Positions 1-7,137 of a stretch of 13,309 bases of DNA are shown here, piece by piece. The DNA is from an uncultured Blautia sp. (lineage in GTDB: Bacteria > Bacillota > Clostridia > Lachnospirales > Lachnospiraceae): the NCBI GenBank assembly GCA_945872375.1, contig CAMBYR010000032.1:1-13309 (forward strand), in the 5' to 3' direction. Positions within the stretch are counted from its first letter, which is position 1; every line of letters starts with the position of its first letter. The position numbers and the translations under genes are program-made. Under the pieces are notes generated by a model, which worked only from the letters and a program-made list of their open reading frames with translations, searched no databases and was not told where the DNA came from.

Positions 1-1
1 T

Positions 2-418
2 ACGAAGGAATCTTATATGGAGCAGGCGCTTGCGCTTACCAAGGGAAAGGGCTATGCGTATGTATTCGAGACGGCAGGACAGGTGCCGACCATGCATATG
101 GCATTTGAACTGGCTGCAAATAAAGCACATGTCTGCTTTATCGGAACCCCGCATGTGGATCTGACCTTTACTCCGAAGCAGTGGGAAAACATGAACAGAA
201 AGGAATTCAAGCTGACAGGCTCCTGGATGAGCTACAGCTCTCCTTTCCCGGGAAAAGAGTGGGACCTGACCGCTCATTATTTCGCAACAGGCCAGCTGAA
301 ATTCGATCCCGGATTTATTTACAAAAAGATGCCTATGAGCCAGGCTCAGGAAGCATTCCAGTTATACAAAACACCGGGACTTGTAAAAGGAAAGATTCTT
401 CTGGTAAACGAAGATTAA
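2..418 (+). CDS. Zinc-type alcohol dehydrogenase, galactitol-1-phosphate 5-dehydrogenase-like (3' part only)
   Basis: The reading frame is open from the left edge (first full codon at base 2), so the N-terminal catalytic zinc domain and most of the Rossmann fold lie outside the window. The 138 visible codons are the C-terminal part of a medium-chain (MDR) dehydrogenase: a VFETAG strand-turn of the cofactor domain, then VCFIGTPH, then a GSWMSYSSPFPGKEW segment, ending in GKILLV. From memory, the GSWM-YSSP-PG-EW block is characteristic of GatD-type galactitol-1-phosphate dehydrogenases, which oxidise a polyol phosphate to the ketose phosphate with NAD. The next gene, a PfkB hexose-phosphate kinase, starts 10 bases on and its ribosome site overlaps this stop codon, so the two are co-translated and probably act in one pathway. 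Family assignment is good; the exact polyol is uncertain because the substrate-binding half is missing. Confidence 0.82.
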   Translation, partial: TKESYMEQALALTKGKGYAYVFETAGQVPTMHMAFELAANKAHVCFIGTPHVDLTFTPKQWENMNRKEFKLTGSWMSYSSPFPGKEWDLTAHYFATGQLKFDPGFIYKKMPMSQAQEAFQLYKTPGLVKGKILLVNED

Positions 419-428
419 GGAGATAAGC

Positions 429-1358
429 ATGATACTGACAGTAACGCTTAATGCCGCCATTGATAAACGATATGTGGTGGATGGTTATCAGGTGGGAGAA
501 GTCAACCGTGTACGGGAATGTGCCTATGTTCCCGGGGGAAAAGGTCTGAATGTATCCAAGCCTGCTTCGATCTACGGTGCAAAGGTGATTGCGACCGGGT
601 TTGTGGGCGGCCATGCAGGCAATTACATTGAGGATGCCCTGAAGCCTTTTGGAATTGAAAGTGCTTTTTACCATGTGGAGGCGGAGAGCCGCTCCTGCAT
701 TAACATCTGGGATACCGTCAACCATGTGCAGACACTAGTTCTTGATCCTGGATATACCCTGACAGAAGAGGACTTCCGGGGATTTGAGGCAATATACCGG
801 GAGCTTGTGAAAGAAGCGGATGTGGTAGCCATGTCCGGAAGTGTACCGAAAGGTCTGGACGGAAGCGCCTACCAGCGTCTTGTAAAAATTGCAAAGGAAG
901 CCGGAAAGCCTGTGATCCTGGATACCAGCGGCAGGCTTCTGGAAATGGGAATTGAAGCCTGCCCGACCATGATCAAGCCGAATATTGATGAAATCCGCAT
1001 GCTGACCGGAAAAAGCTGCAGTGATTTCTGGGATATTGTGGAAGCTGCAAAGGCCATTCACCAAAAGGGTGTGGATATCGTGGCTGTTTCCCTTGGAGCA
1101 GAAGGCTCGGTGGTTGTCTGTGAAGAGGGGATCTTCCGGGCAAGAGTGCCGAAGATCGATGCGGTAAATACCGTTGGCTGCGGAGATTCCATGATCGCCG
1201 GATTTGCCATCGGTCTCAGCGAACAGCTTCCCATGCGGGAAATTCTCAGAAAAGCAAGCGCGATTTCCGCTGCTTCCGCCATGAGAGAAGAAACCGGATT
1301 TTTTGTGAAAGAGGATATGGAAGCACTGCTTCCCCAAATAGAAATCGAATCATTATAG
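429..1358 (+). CDS. PfkB-family hexose-phosphate kinase (1-phosphofructokinase / tagatose-6-phosphate kinase type)
   Basis: The 309-residue protein has the usual length for the FruK/LacC branch of the PfkB sugar kinases, which phosphorylate a ketohexose phosphate to the 1,6-bisphosphate with ATP in the cytoplasm. Visible motifs are TVTLNAAIDK at 4-13, the substrate loop GGKGLN at 36-41, GSVPKG at 137-142, KPNIDE at 183-188, and the C-terminal signature NTVGCGDS at 247-254 with the expected catalytic Asp253. Two departures from the usual family sequence are Ala in place of Pro in the TLNP motif and Cys251 in place of Ala in the GAGD anion hole. AAGGAG at 417-422, overlapping the upstream stop, fixes the start at 429. 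Pairing with a GatD-like dehydrogenase suggests galactitol/tagatose-phosphate breakdown, but fructose 1-phosphate or a heptulose phosphate cannot be excluded. Confidence 0.88.
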   Translation: MILTVTLNAAIDKRYVVDGYQVGEVNRVRECAYVPGGKGLNVSKPASIYGAKVIATGFVGGHAGNYIEDALKPFGIESAFYHVEAESRSCINIWDTVNHVQTLVLDPGYTLTEEDFRGFEAIYRELVKEADVVAMSGSVPKGLDGSAYQRLVKIAKEAGKPVILDTSGRLLEMGIEACPTMIKPNIDEIRMLTGKSCSDFWDIVEAAKAIHQKGVDIVAVSLGAEGSVVVCEEGIFRARVPKIDAVNTVGCGDSMIAGFAIGLSEQLPMREILRKASAISAASAMREETGFFVKEDMEALLPQIEIESL

Positions 1359-1407
1359 AAAAACGGGCCTGTATCATCAGGCTGGAAAAAACAAGGAGGA
1401 AATTATC

Positions 1408-2418
1408 ATGACATTTATTGATCCATCAACAGTGCCGCAGAGAACACTGTACACAGGTGCAAAAATGCCCGCAGTAGGTATGGGAACCTTCGGAAGTGAC
1501 CATGCAGAAGCGGATGCCGTATCCGCAGCAGTTGCAGGAGCCATCCGCGCAGGATACCGTTCCTTTGACTGTGCAGCCTGCTACGGAAATGAAGACCAGA
1601 TCGGTCAGGTATTTCAGGATGCTTTTGCAGAAGGTGTTGTAAAAAGAGAAGACCTCTTTATCGCATCCAAAGTCTGGAATGACATGCATGGAGACGGTGA
1701 TGTACTTCTTGCATGTGCAAAAACTCTGAAAGACTTAAAGCTGGATTATCTGGATATGTACTATGTACACTGGCCATTCCCGAATTATCATGCACCTCAC
1801 TGTGATGTGGATTCCCGTAATCCGGATTCCAAACCATTTACTGCTGAGCGCTTTATGAAAACCTGGAGACAGATGGAACGTCTGGTAGACATGGGTCTTA
1901 CAAAACATATCGGAATGTCTAATATGACGATTCCGAAGCTGGAGGCAGTTCTTCCTCTGTGCAGAATCCAGCCGGCAGCCATTGAAATGGAGCTTCATCC
2001 CTGCTTCCAGCAGCCGGAGCTGTTTGACTACTGCCGTGCACACAATATTGAAGTGGTTGGTTTCTGCCCCATCGGTTCCCCGGAACGTCCGGAGCGTGAC
2101 AAAACACCGGATGATATTGCAGATATCGAGCTTCCGGAACTGAAAAAAATTGCAGAGGCACACGGAGTTCATCCGGCTGTGATCTGTATTAAATGGGCTG
2201 TTCAGAGAGGCCAGTCTCCGATTCCGTTCTCTCTGAAAGAGAGAAACTACACCAAAAATCTTCAGTGTGTAACAGAGGATCCGCTGACGGAAGAAGAAAT
2301 GGCAGCCATCAAAGCTCTGGACAAAAATAACCGTCTGATCAAGGGACATGTTTTCCTGTGGGAAGGTGCCAAAGACTGGCATGATCTGTGGGATGAAGAT
2401 GGTGTGATCGTAAAATAA
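1408..2418 (+). CDS. Aldo/keto reductase
   Basis: A 336-residue NAD(P)H-dependent reductase of the AKR superfamily, a soluble TIM-barrel enzyme that interconverts carbonyls and alcohols. The full catalytic tetrad is visible: Asp54 and Tyr59 in SFDCAACYGNE, Lys88 in ASKVW, and His121 in YYVHWP. Other family marks are GMSN at 169-172 and a cofactor segment IPFSLKERN at 272-280. Many AKRs have IPKS here, the lysine contacting the NADPH 2'-phosphate; this protein has Phe274 instead, so NADH use or a shifted contact is possible (inference). AAGGAGG at 1393-1399 sets the start. The gene sits 49 bases after the PfkB kinase and is followed by a strong terminator, so it ends the metabolic block. Its codon use (CGT, GCA, CTT) looks more expression-adapted than that of the signalling genes downstream. 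The substrate is unknown; a sugar or sugar alcohol is likely from context. Confidence 0.9.
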   Translation: MTFIDPSTVPQRTLYTGAKMPAVGMGTFGSDHAEADAVSAAVAGAIRAGYRSFDCAACYGNEDQIGQVFQDAFAEGVVKREDLFIASKVWNDMHGDGDVLLACAKTLKDLKLDYLDMYYVHWPFPNYHAPHCDVDSRNPDSKPFTAERFMKTWRQMERLVDMGLTKHIGMSNMTIPKLEAVLPLCRIQPAAIEMELHPCFQQPELFDYCRAHNIEVVGFCPIGSPERPERDKTPDDIADIELPELKKIAEAHGVHPAVICIKWAVQRGQSPIPFSLKERNYTKNLQCVTEDPLTEEEMAAIKALDKNNRLIKGHVFLWEGAKDWHDLWDEDGVIVK

Positions 2419-2435
2419 AACAATAAAAAAAATGA

Positions 2436-2480
2436 GGCCGGTGCCGCGGGAGTGATCCCTGCGGTGCCGGCCTGTTTTTC
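2436..2480 (+). terminator. Intrinsic terminator after the aldo/keto reductase
   Basis: The arm at 2436-2451 (GGCCGGTGCCGCGGGA) pairs with 2456-2472 around a GTGA loop. The stem is 16 bp with two G-T wobbles and one bulged T, followed by TGTTTTT. An A-run at 2424-2432 precedes it, so it might also stop minus-strand transcripts. It separates the metabolic block from the sensory operon. Confidence 0.9.
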
Positions 2481-2485
2481 CAATA

Positions 2486-2514
2486 TTGTAAAATTTTCGA
2501 AAACATGATACCAT
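2486..2514 (+). promoter_or_regulatory. Candidate sigma-A promoter (extended -10) for the sensory operon
   Basis: TTGTAA at 2486-2491 and TACCAT at 2509-2514 are separated by 17 bases, each matching 4 of 6 consensus positions. TG at 2506-2507 lies one base before the -10 hexamer, giving an extended -10. It sits directly after the terminator and 69 bases before the regulator start. The spacer contains the palindrome TTTTCGAAAA (2494-2503). This is prediction from sequence only. Confidence 0.45.
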
Positions 2515-2537
2515 TAGAAAAGAAAATTCGTAATGGT
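2510..2537. repeat. Inverted repeat ACCATTA-N14-TAATGGT, possible operator
   Basis: A perfect 7-bp inverted repeat (2510-2516 and 2531-2537) overlaps the proposed -10 hexamer and the expected transcription start. The position would suit autoregulation. The 14-base spacer also allows a weak RNA hairpin. The arms are short, so chance is a real alternative. Confidence 0.3.
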
Positions 2538-2572
2538 TCAGTACCTTCACAGTTACGATCATTCAATGAAAC

Positions 2573-2578
2573 AGGAGG
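2573..2578 (+). promoter_or_regulatory. Ribosome binding site that sets the response-regulator start
   Basis: AGGAGG lies four bases before ATG at 2583. The frame is open further upstream to an ATG at 2505, but that start has no ribosome site, falls inside the proposed promoter, and would add 26 residues before a normal REC N-terminus. Confidence 0.85.
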
Positions 2579-2582
2579 ACTT

Positions 2583-4202
2583 ATGTATCGTATTTTACTT
2601 GTAGATGATGAAATTCTTGTGCGTGATGCAATAAGGGAAAATATAGATTGGGAAGGCCTGGGCTGCGAGCTGGTGGGAGACTGCCAGAACGGACAGGAGG
2701 CAGCGGAATTTGTGAAAACCCATCCGGTGGACATTGTTCTCACGGATATCTGTATGCCATATATGGACGGAATGGAACTGAGCCATTTCCTGTATGATAA
2801 TTATCCGGATATCATGATCGTCATTTTCTCCGGCTTCGGAGAATTTGAATATGCCAAAAAGGCCATTCAGTATAATGTCAGCGAATACCTTCTGAAACCG
2901 GTGACAGCCATGGAGCTCACCGGAGTAATCAATGATATGAAAAAGAAGGTCGACCAGCGCAGAAAAGAACGAAAAAAACTGGACAGCCTTACGAAAGCAT
3001 CGGAAAATTACAGAAAAAATGCCCGTATCATTCGATCAAAGACCATTGAAGCTCTGGTAAACTGTACTCAGGATGTAAAGGAAAGCAGGGAACAGCTTCA
3101 GAGCATGGGAATCATGCTGGATGCACCCTATTATCGTGTGGCAGTGTTTGATATGGATCTTTACTCCGAATTATATCAGGTAGATGTGGAAAAACGTCAG
3201 GAAAGTGCACTGATGGCCTTTGTTCTGTATAACGTGAGCGATGAGATCGTCAGCAGGGAACAGGCCGGAATTGCCTACCAGGAGGGAAATAACAGAGTCT
3301 GCATCCTGTTTACGGGAAACAGAACAAGGGATTTTGCCGCAAGAACAAAGGAAATCTGCCGGGAGATCCAGCAGAATGTCAGGGATGTGATCGGCATAGA
3401 GGTTTCCATGGGAATCGGAAGCTGTGTAAAAGAGCTGGAGGATCTGGTTCTTTCCCATAACCTGGCCGCAAAGGCGATTCAGTACCGTTACCTTCTTGGC
3501 GGGAATCTGCTTCTGGATATGGAAGAGCAGGAGTATGACAAGAGTATCAGCCTCTATGAACCACTGGCGCAGCTCACGGATGCATTAAAAACAGGAAAAA
3601 AAGAAACCATGGAGCTTGTCATGGCACGAATGGAAGAAGAAATACGGAAGGCACTTGTGGATAAAGGGCGTGCCTGCATGTATCTGCAGCAGATTGTCCG
3701 GGCTGTGGGAACGGCCTATGACTCTGTTACGCAGAATTCCAGGGAGTCCATGGAGCGGAGAGAAAAGGTTCTGCAGAATATTGTGGATCAGAAAACCTTC
3801 CAGAGGGCCAGCGGCCTTGTAAAAGAGTTTGCCCAGCAGGTATTTGAGGAGCTGTCGGATATGAACAGTTCCAGCGGGCAGAAACAGGCACTGCTGGCCA
3901 TGGATTACATTCAGAACAATTACATGGATCCGGAACTGAGTCTGAACAGTATCTGTTCTTATCTGAGTATCAGTACCAGCCATTTCAGTACGATTTTTAA
4001 AGAAGTGACCGGCGAGACCTTCATGGAGGTTCTGATTCGGACAAGAATGCAGAAGGCCCGGGAGCTTCTGGAGAATACCACACTGAAAAATTACGAAATT
4101 GCAGAAAAAGTAGGCTTTTCCGATCCCCATTATTTTGGAATCTCCTTTAAGAAGATGACAGGAAAGACGCCTACCGAGTATGCCAGGGAGTATCGTAAAT
4201 GA
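2583..4202 (+). CDS. YesN-like response regulator, REC plus AraC-type HTH
   Basis: A 539-residue cytoplasmic transcription regulator. The N-terminal receiver domain (about 1-120) has the acidic pair Asp8/Asp9, phospho-acceptor Asp55 in LTDICMP, Ser83 in the IFSG switch strand, and Lys105 in LLKP, so it should be phosphorylated by the kinase encoded next. Residues about 125-430 begin with a charged helical linker (KKKVDQRRKERKK) and continue into the undefined middle region common in YesN proteins. The last roughly 100 residues form a double helix-turn-helix AraC domain: LSLNSICSYLSIS, then IAEKVGFSDPHYFGISFKK and a GKTPTEYR-like end. Its TGA overlaps the kinase ATG by four bases (ATGA), typical of coupled partners. 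AraC-type members of this family usually activate nearby sugar uptake genes; the likely target here is the ABC operon starting at 7138. Confidence 0.93.
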   Translation: MYRILLVDDEILVRDAIRENIDWEGLGCELVGDCQNGQEAAEFVKTHPVDIVLTDICMPYMDGMELSHFLYDNYPDIMIVIFSGFGEFEYAKKAIQYNVSEYLLKPVTAMELTGVINDMKKKVDQRRKERKKLDSLTKASENYRKNARIIRSKTIEALVNCTQDVKESREQLQSMGIMLDAPYYRVAVFDMDLYSELYQVDVEKRQESALMAFVLYNVSDEIVSREQAGIAYQEGNNRVCILFTGNRTRDFAARTKEICREIQQNVRDVIGIEVSMGIGSCVKELEDLVLSHNLAAKAIQYRYLLGGNLLLDMEEQEYDKSISLYEPLAQLTDALKTGKKETMELVMARMEEEIRKALVDKGRACMYLQQIVRAVGTAYDSVTQNSRESMERREKVLQNIVDQKTFQRASGLVKEFAQQVFEELSDMNSSSGQKQALLAMDYIQNNYMDPELSLNSICSYLSISTSHFSTIFKEVTGETFMEVLIRTRMQKARELLENTTLKNYEIAEKVGFSDPHYFGISFKKMTGKTPTEYAREYRK

Positions 4203-5998
4203 CGAAAGAAAAAGGATATGAACGTATTCTGGGGAAATTTAAGAGTATACAGAGTGCATTTTTTACGGCGCTGTCGGTTCTTGTGCTCTGTGCAGTTATC
4301 ATTGTAACAGCGGTTTCCATGAGATATACCCGTTCCTCTATTTATGAAAATTCCGTGGTATATACCAGAACCATTATCAGTCAGATGACGCAGAATATCG
4401 ATTCCTATATCAATTACATGGATAATATTGCCCTTATGCTCTCCGAAAGTGAAGACGTGCAGTATTTCCTTTTTTCAGATGATGAAAGTACGGAATACAG
4501 GAAAAGGCTTCTGAGTCAGTATGCTACGGTACTGAACAGCCGTGAGGATATCCGGAATCTGGGAATCCTCTGTGCGGGCGGAAAGTATCTGTTTAACGAA
4601 GGGACGCAGGTTCTCAATCCATATCTGGATCTGGAAAGTCAGGAATGGTATCAGAACGCAATGAATGGCGAAGATGACTACGGTCTGACCTCCTCCCATG
4701 TGCAGCATGCCATAAAGGGGGAAAGGCCATGGGTGATCACTTTGAGCCGCAGAATTCCCAATAATCTGAAGAACAGCAGTTATTCGGACGGCGTATTCTT
4801 TATCGATCTGAACTACAGTGCCATCAGTGAGCTGTGTGATGAGAACAGTATAGGAGAAAAAGGCTACATCTTTATCCTGGACAAGGACGGAAACATTGTT
4901 TACCATCCGCAGCAGCAGCAGCTTTATAATGAACTTCAGACGGAAAACATTGATATTGTTATAAATGCAGATTCTGATACGGTGATTACCAGCAATCAGA
5001 ATGACTCAAAGCTTTATACGATCTCCAGATCAGAGAAAACCGGATGGACGATCGTTGGCTGCATGAACGTGGGCGAACTTCTGAAAAACAGCCGTCAGGC
5101 TCAGAATATTTATATTCTGACGGCTGCAATTCTCGTGGTGGTTTCCCTTCTGATCTCGAGTCTGATCGCGCGAAACATCACACTTCCTATTCAGCGGCTG
5201 AGGGATTCCATGGCAAAGGTCCAGGAAGGAGATTTTGAAACAGCAGATGTAGAGGTGGTTTCCGAAAATGAAATAGGCAGTCTGACGACGTCCTTTAACG
5301 TCATGACTCACCGGATCCGGGAGCTGATGGAACAGAATATCTATGAACAGGAAGAGAAGCGAAAAAGTGAGCTGAAAGCTCTGCAGTCCCAGATCAATCC
5401 TCATTTTCTTTATAACACTCTGGACTCCATTATCTGGATGGCAGAGGGCAAAAAGAGTGAAGAGGTTGTATTGATGACGGCTTCTCTGGCGCGCCTTCTC
5501 CGACAGAGCATCAGCAATGAGGATGAACTTGTATCCGTCGGACAGGAGGTGGAGTATGCCAGAAGCTATCTCACCATCCAGAAAATGCGATATAAGGACA
5601 AACTGGAGTTTCAGATCGATGTCGCGCCGGAAATCAACAATGTCAAGATTATCAAGCTGGTGCTTCAGCCGATCATTGAAAATGCCATCTATCATGGCCT
5701 GAAGTACAAAGAAAACAGGGGACTTCTGATCGTGCATGGTTATGCGCAGGGAAATCACGCGGTGCTGGAGATTATCGACAACGGCGTAGGAATGAGTCAG
5801 GAAATCCTTGACCATATTTTCGAAAAGCATAAGGTCAATTATCACTCCAATGGTGTCGGGGTTTATAATGTTCAGAAGCGGCTTCAGCTATATTATGGAA
5901 GCGATTACGGCATTGCTTACCGAAGCCGGGTGGGAGAAGGAACGATGGCGACCATAACTATTCCGATGAGTCAGGAGGGTACCCATGAAACAGCATAA
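4199..5998 (+). CDS. YesM-like sensor histidine kinase with extracellular Cache-type domain
   Basis: A 599-residue membrane sensor kinase. A first membrane helix (about 20-40) is followed by an extracellular sensor region (about 42-300) whose YGLTSSHVQHAIKGERPWVITLSRRI-type run at 161-186 is typical of dCache domains. A second helix (about 303-323), a HAMP linker (about 324-378) and a short coiled coil lead to the His_kinase core: QINPHFLYNTLD at 398-409 with phospho-acceptor His402, the N box around Asn495 in QPIIENAIYHG, DNGVGM at 527-532, and NGVGVYNVQKRL at 551-562. All residues needed for activity appear present. It overlaps the regulator by 4 bases and the anchored sugar-binding protein by 14 bases, pointing to a three-gene signalling unit. 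The signal could be bound directly by the Cache domain, delivered by the binding protein, or both. Confidence 0.94.
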   Translation: MTKEKGYERILGKFKSIQSAFFTALSVLVLCAVIIVTAVSMRYTRSSIYENSVVYTRTIISQMTQNIDSYINYMDNIALMLSESEDVQYFLFSDDESTEYRKRLLSQYATVLNSREDIRNLGILCAGGKYLFNEGTQVLNPYLDLESQEWYQNAMNGEDDYGLTSSHVQHAIKGERPWVITLSRRIPNNLKNSSYSDGVFFIDLNYSAISELCDENSIGEKGYIFILDKDGNIVYHPQQQQLYNELQTENIDIVINADSDTVITSNQNDSKLYTISRSEKTGWTIVGCMNVGELLKNSRQAQNIYILTAAILVVVSLLISSLIARNITLPIQRLRDSMAKVQEGDFETADVEVVSENEIGSLTTSFNVMTHRIRELMEQNIYEQEEKRKSELKALQSQINPHFLYNTLDSIIWMAEGKKSEEVVLMTASLARLLRQSISNEDELVSVGQEVEYARSYLTIQKMRYKDKLEFQIDVAPEINNVKIIKLVLQPIIENAIYHGLKYKENRGLLIVHGYAQGNHAVLEIIDNGVGMSQEILDHIFEKHKVNYHSNGVGVYNVQKRLQLYYGSDYGIAYRSRVGEGTMATITIPMSQEGTHETA

Positions 5999-6977
5999 AA
6001 TATGGATGATCGTGTTTGCAGTGCTTGCTGCGGCCGTGGCACTGATCCTGGGGCTTAGTTTCTGGAGTGTCCGGAGTGAGCGAACAACATGGTCTTTGGT
6101 TTATATCCCCAAAACACTGGACGGTACCAATGATTTCTGGACATCACTGATCGCCGGAGTGAAGATGGCGGGCAAAGAGTACAATGCTTCTGTGGAGATT
6201 ATGGGACCTGACAGGGAACAGGACGTGGAACGGCAGAATGAGCTGCTCGCGCAGGCAATCGAGATGGATCCGGATGCGCTGATGATTTCTCCGTCCAGCT
6301 TCACGGAATCCGAGGAACTTCTGAAAGAGGCCAGATCCAGAGGGATTCCCGTTGTGTATATCGATTCTTATACGAAGGATGAACTCCAGGATCTGACGGT
6401 GGCGACGGATAATCTGGAAGCCGGACGAAAACTCGGCCAGTATGCATCCGGACTTCTGGATGCCGACAGCAAGATCGCAGTTGTCTGCCATGTAAAGGGT
6501 GTTTCCACTGCTTTAGAGCGCGAACAGGGATTCCGGGAAGGCCTGGGTGAAAAAGCTAAAAATATTGTGGAAGTGGTATACTGCGATTCCATGTATGAAA
6601 AATCTTATCGGCTGACAAACGAGCTGCTGGAGAAATACCCGGATCTGGAGCTGATTGCGGGGCTTAATGAATACTCTTCCGTAGGTGCGGCCCGGGCAAT
6701 CCGGGATGCAGGCCTGGAGGGCAGGGTAAAGGTAGTAGGTATCGACAGCTCTCTGGAAGCTGTGGAGCTGATGGAGCAGGGTGTTTTCCAGTGCCTGGTA
6801 CTTCAGAAGGCCTTTAAAATGGGGTATCTGGGTGTGAAAGAGACAGTGAAAATGCTCAGGGGAGAAACGGTGGAGAAAAATATCGACTCCGGCTCTGAGC
6901 TGGTAACGCCGGAGAACATGTATATCAGTGAAAATGAAAAGCTGCTGTTTCCGTTTGGCAACAACAGCTGGGAATAA
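5985..6977 (+). CDS. Membrane-anchored periplasmic-binding-protein-like sugar sensor
   Basis: The 330-residue protein has a short basic N-terminus and one hydrophobic helix (about 7-27) with no lipobox cysteine and no obvious signal-peptidase site, so an uncleaved signal anchor is likely. The rest is a type 1 sugar-binding fold (Peripla_BP_4, RbsB-like). By comparison from memory with E. coli RbsB, ligand contacts appear kept: Asp127 in YIDS, Arg179 in EREQGF, Asn228 in GLNEY, Asp254 in VGIDS, and Gln274 in VLQKAF. The gene overlaps the kinase by 14 bases, has AGGAGGG at 5973-5979, and is followed by a terminator before the transport genes. Position and anchoring suggest that it presents a sugar to the kinase, as XylFII does for LytS in clostridia, rather than serving the transporter. 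The ligand is unknown. Confidence 0.87.
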   Translation: MKQHKIWMIVFAVLAAAVALILGLSFWSVRSERTTWSLVYIPKTLDGTNDFWTSLIAGVKMAGKEYNASVEIMGPDREQDVERQNELLAQAIEMDPDALMISPSSFTESEELLKEARSRGIPVVYIDSYTKDELQDLTVATDNLEAGRKLGQYASGLLDADSKIAVVCHVKGVSTALEREQGFREGLGEKAKNIVEVVYCDSMYEKSYRLTNELLEKYPDLELIAGLNEYSSVGAARAIRDAGLEGRVKVVGIDSSLEAVELMEQGVFQCLVLQKAFKMGYLGVKETVKMLRGETVEKNIDSGSELVTPENMYISENEKLLFPFGNNSWE

Positions 6978-7002
6978 AAAATAAACAGTTAACAGGAAGA
7001 CC

Positions 7003-7046
7003 AAAAAGGTTAAAAATTTACGGTATCGTAAATTTTTAACCTTTTT
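7003..7046 (+). terminator. Perfect 20-bp hairpin terminator after the sensory operon
   Basis: The arm at 7003-7022 is exactly complementary to 7027-7046 around a GTAT loop. The ends are A5 and T5, so it may act on both strands. It lies 25 bases after the sensor stop codon and insulates the sensory operon from the transport operon. Confidence 0.88.
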
Positions 7047-7050
7047 ATAT

Positions 7051-7080
7051 AAGATTTTCCATTTTCTTCGGAAGAATTTC
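7051..7080 (+). promoter_or_regulatory. Direct repeat with 21-bp period, candidate binding site for the AraC-type regulator
   Basis: AAGATTTTC at 7051-7059 and AAGAATTTC at 7072-7080 match at 8 of 9 positions, with starts exactly 21 bp apart, i.e. two helical turns. AraC-type regulators commonly bind such tandem sites on one face of the helix. A short inverted repeat, TTCTT-CGG-AAGAA (7064-7076), overlaps the second copy. The region is AT-rich, so this is a candidate only. Confidence 0.42.
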
Positions 7081-7084
7081 AAGT

Positions 7085-7096
7085 TATTATTATAAA
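7085..7096 (+). promoter_or_regulatory. Candidate -10 region of the transport operon
   Basis: TATTAT (7085-7090) and TATAAA (7091-7096) are both acceptable -10 hexamers immediately downstream of the direct repeat. No good -35 is seen 16-18 bases upstream (TTTTCT and TCGGAA are the options), which would fit a promoter that depends on an activator. The exact start point cannot be chosen from sequence. Confidence 0.35.
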
Positions 7097-7123
7097 AGCG
7101 AAAAACAAAAAAAAGCAAAAAAT

Positions 7124-7131
7124 AGGGAGGG
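7124..7131 (+). promoter_or_regulatory. Ribosome binding site that selects a TTG start
   Basis: AGGGAGGG lies six bases before TTG at 7138. The next in-frame ATG is codon 27, inside the first membrane helix and without a ribosome site, so TTG is the supported start. Confidence 0.8.
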
Positions 7132-7137
7132 AAAAAA

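Noticed and set aside
1367..1382. Hairpin GCCTG-TATCAT-CAGGC between the PfkB kinase and aldo/keto reductase genes as a terminator
   Set aside because: The stem is only five pairs and no T-run follows on the plus strand. It could weakly affect either strand but does not justify a feature.
1735..2562. Long minus-strand open frame (275 codons) opposite the aldo/keto reductase
   Set aside because: It lies antisense to a well-supported enzyme, has no recognisable domain or ribosome site, and its composition is that of a mirrored coding strand.
2505..2582. N-terminal extension of the response regulator from ATG 2505
   Set aside because: It has no ribosome site, overlaps the proposed promoter, and would place 26 odd residues before a standard REC start; ATG 2583 has AGGAGG.
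5030..5845. Long minus-strand open frame (271 codons) opposite the histidine kinase
   Set aside because: It is antisense to the conserved HAMP and kinase motifs, with no family features of its own.
7093..7106. Catabolite-response (cre)-like sequence TAAAAGCGAAAAAC in the transport leader
   Set aside because: The left half has one mismatch and the right half has a one-base shift relative to the consensus; in an A-rich tract this is too weak to claim.
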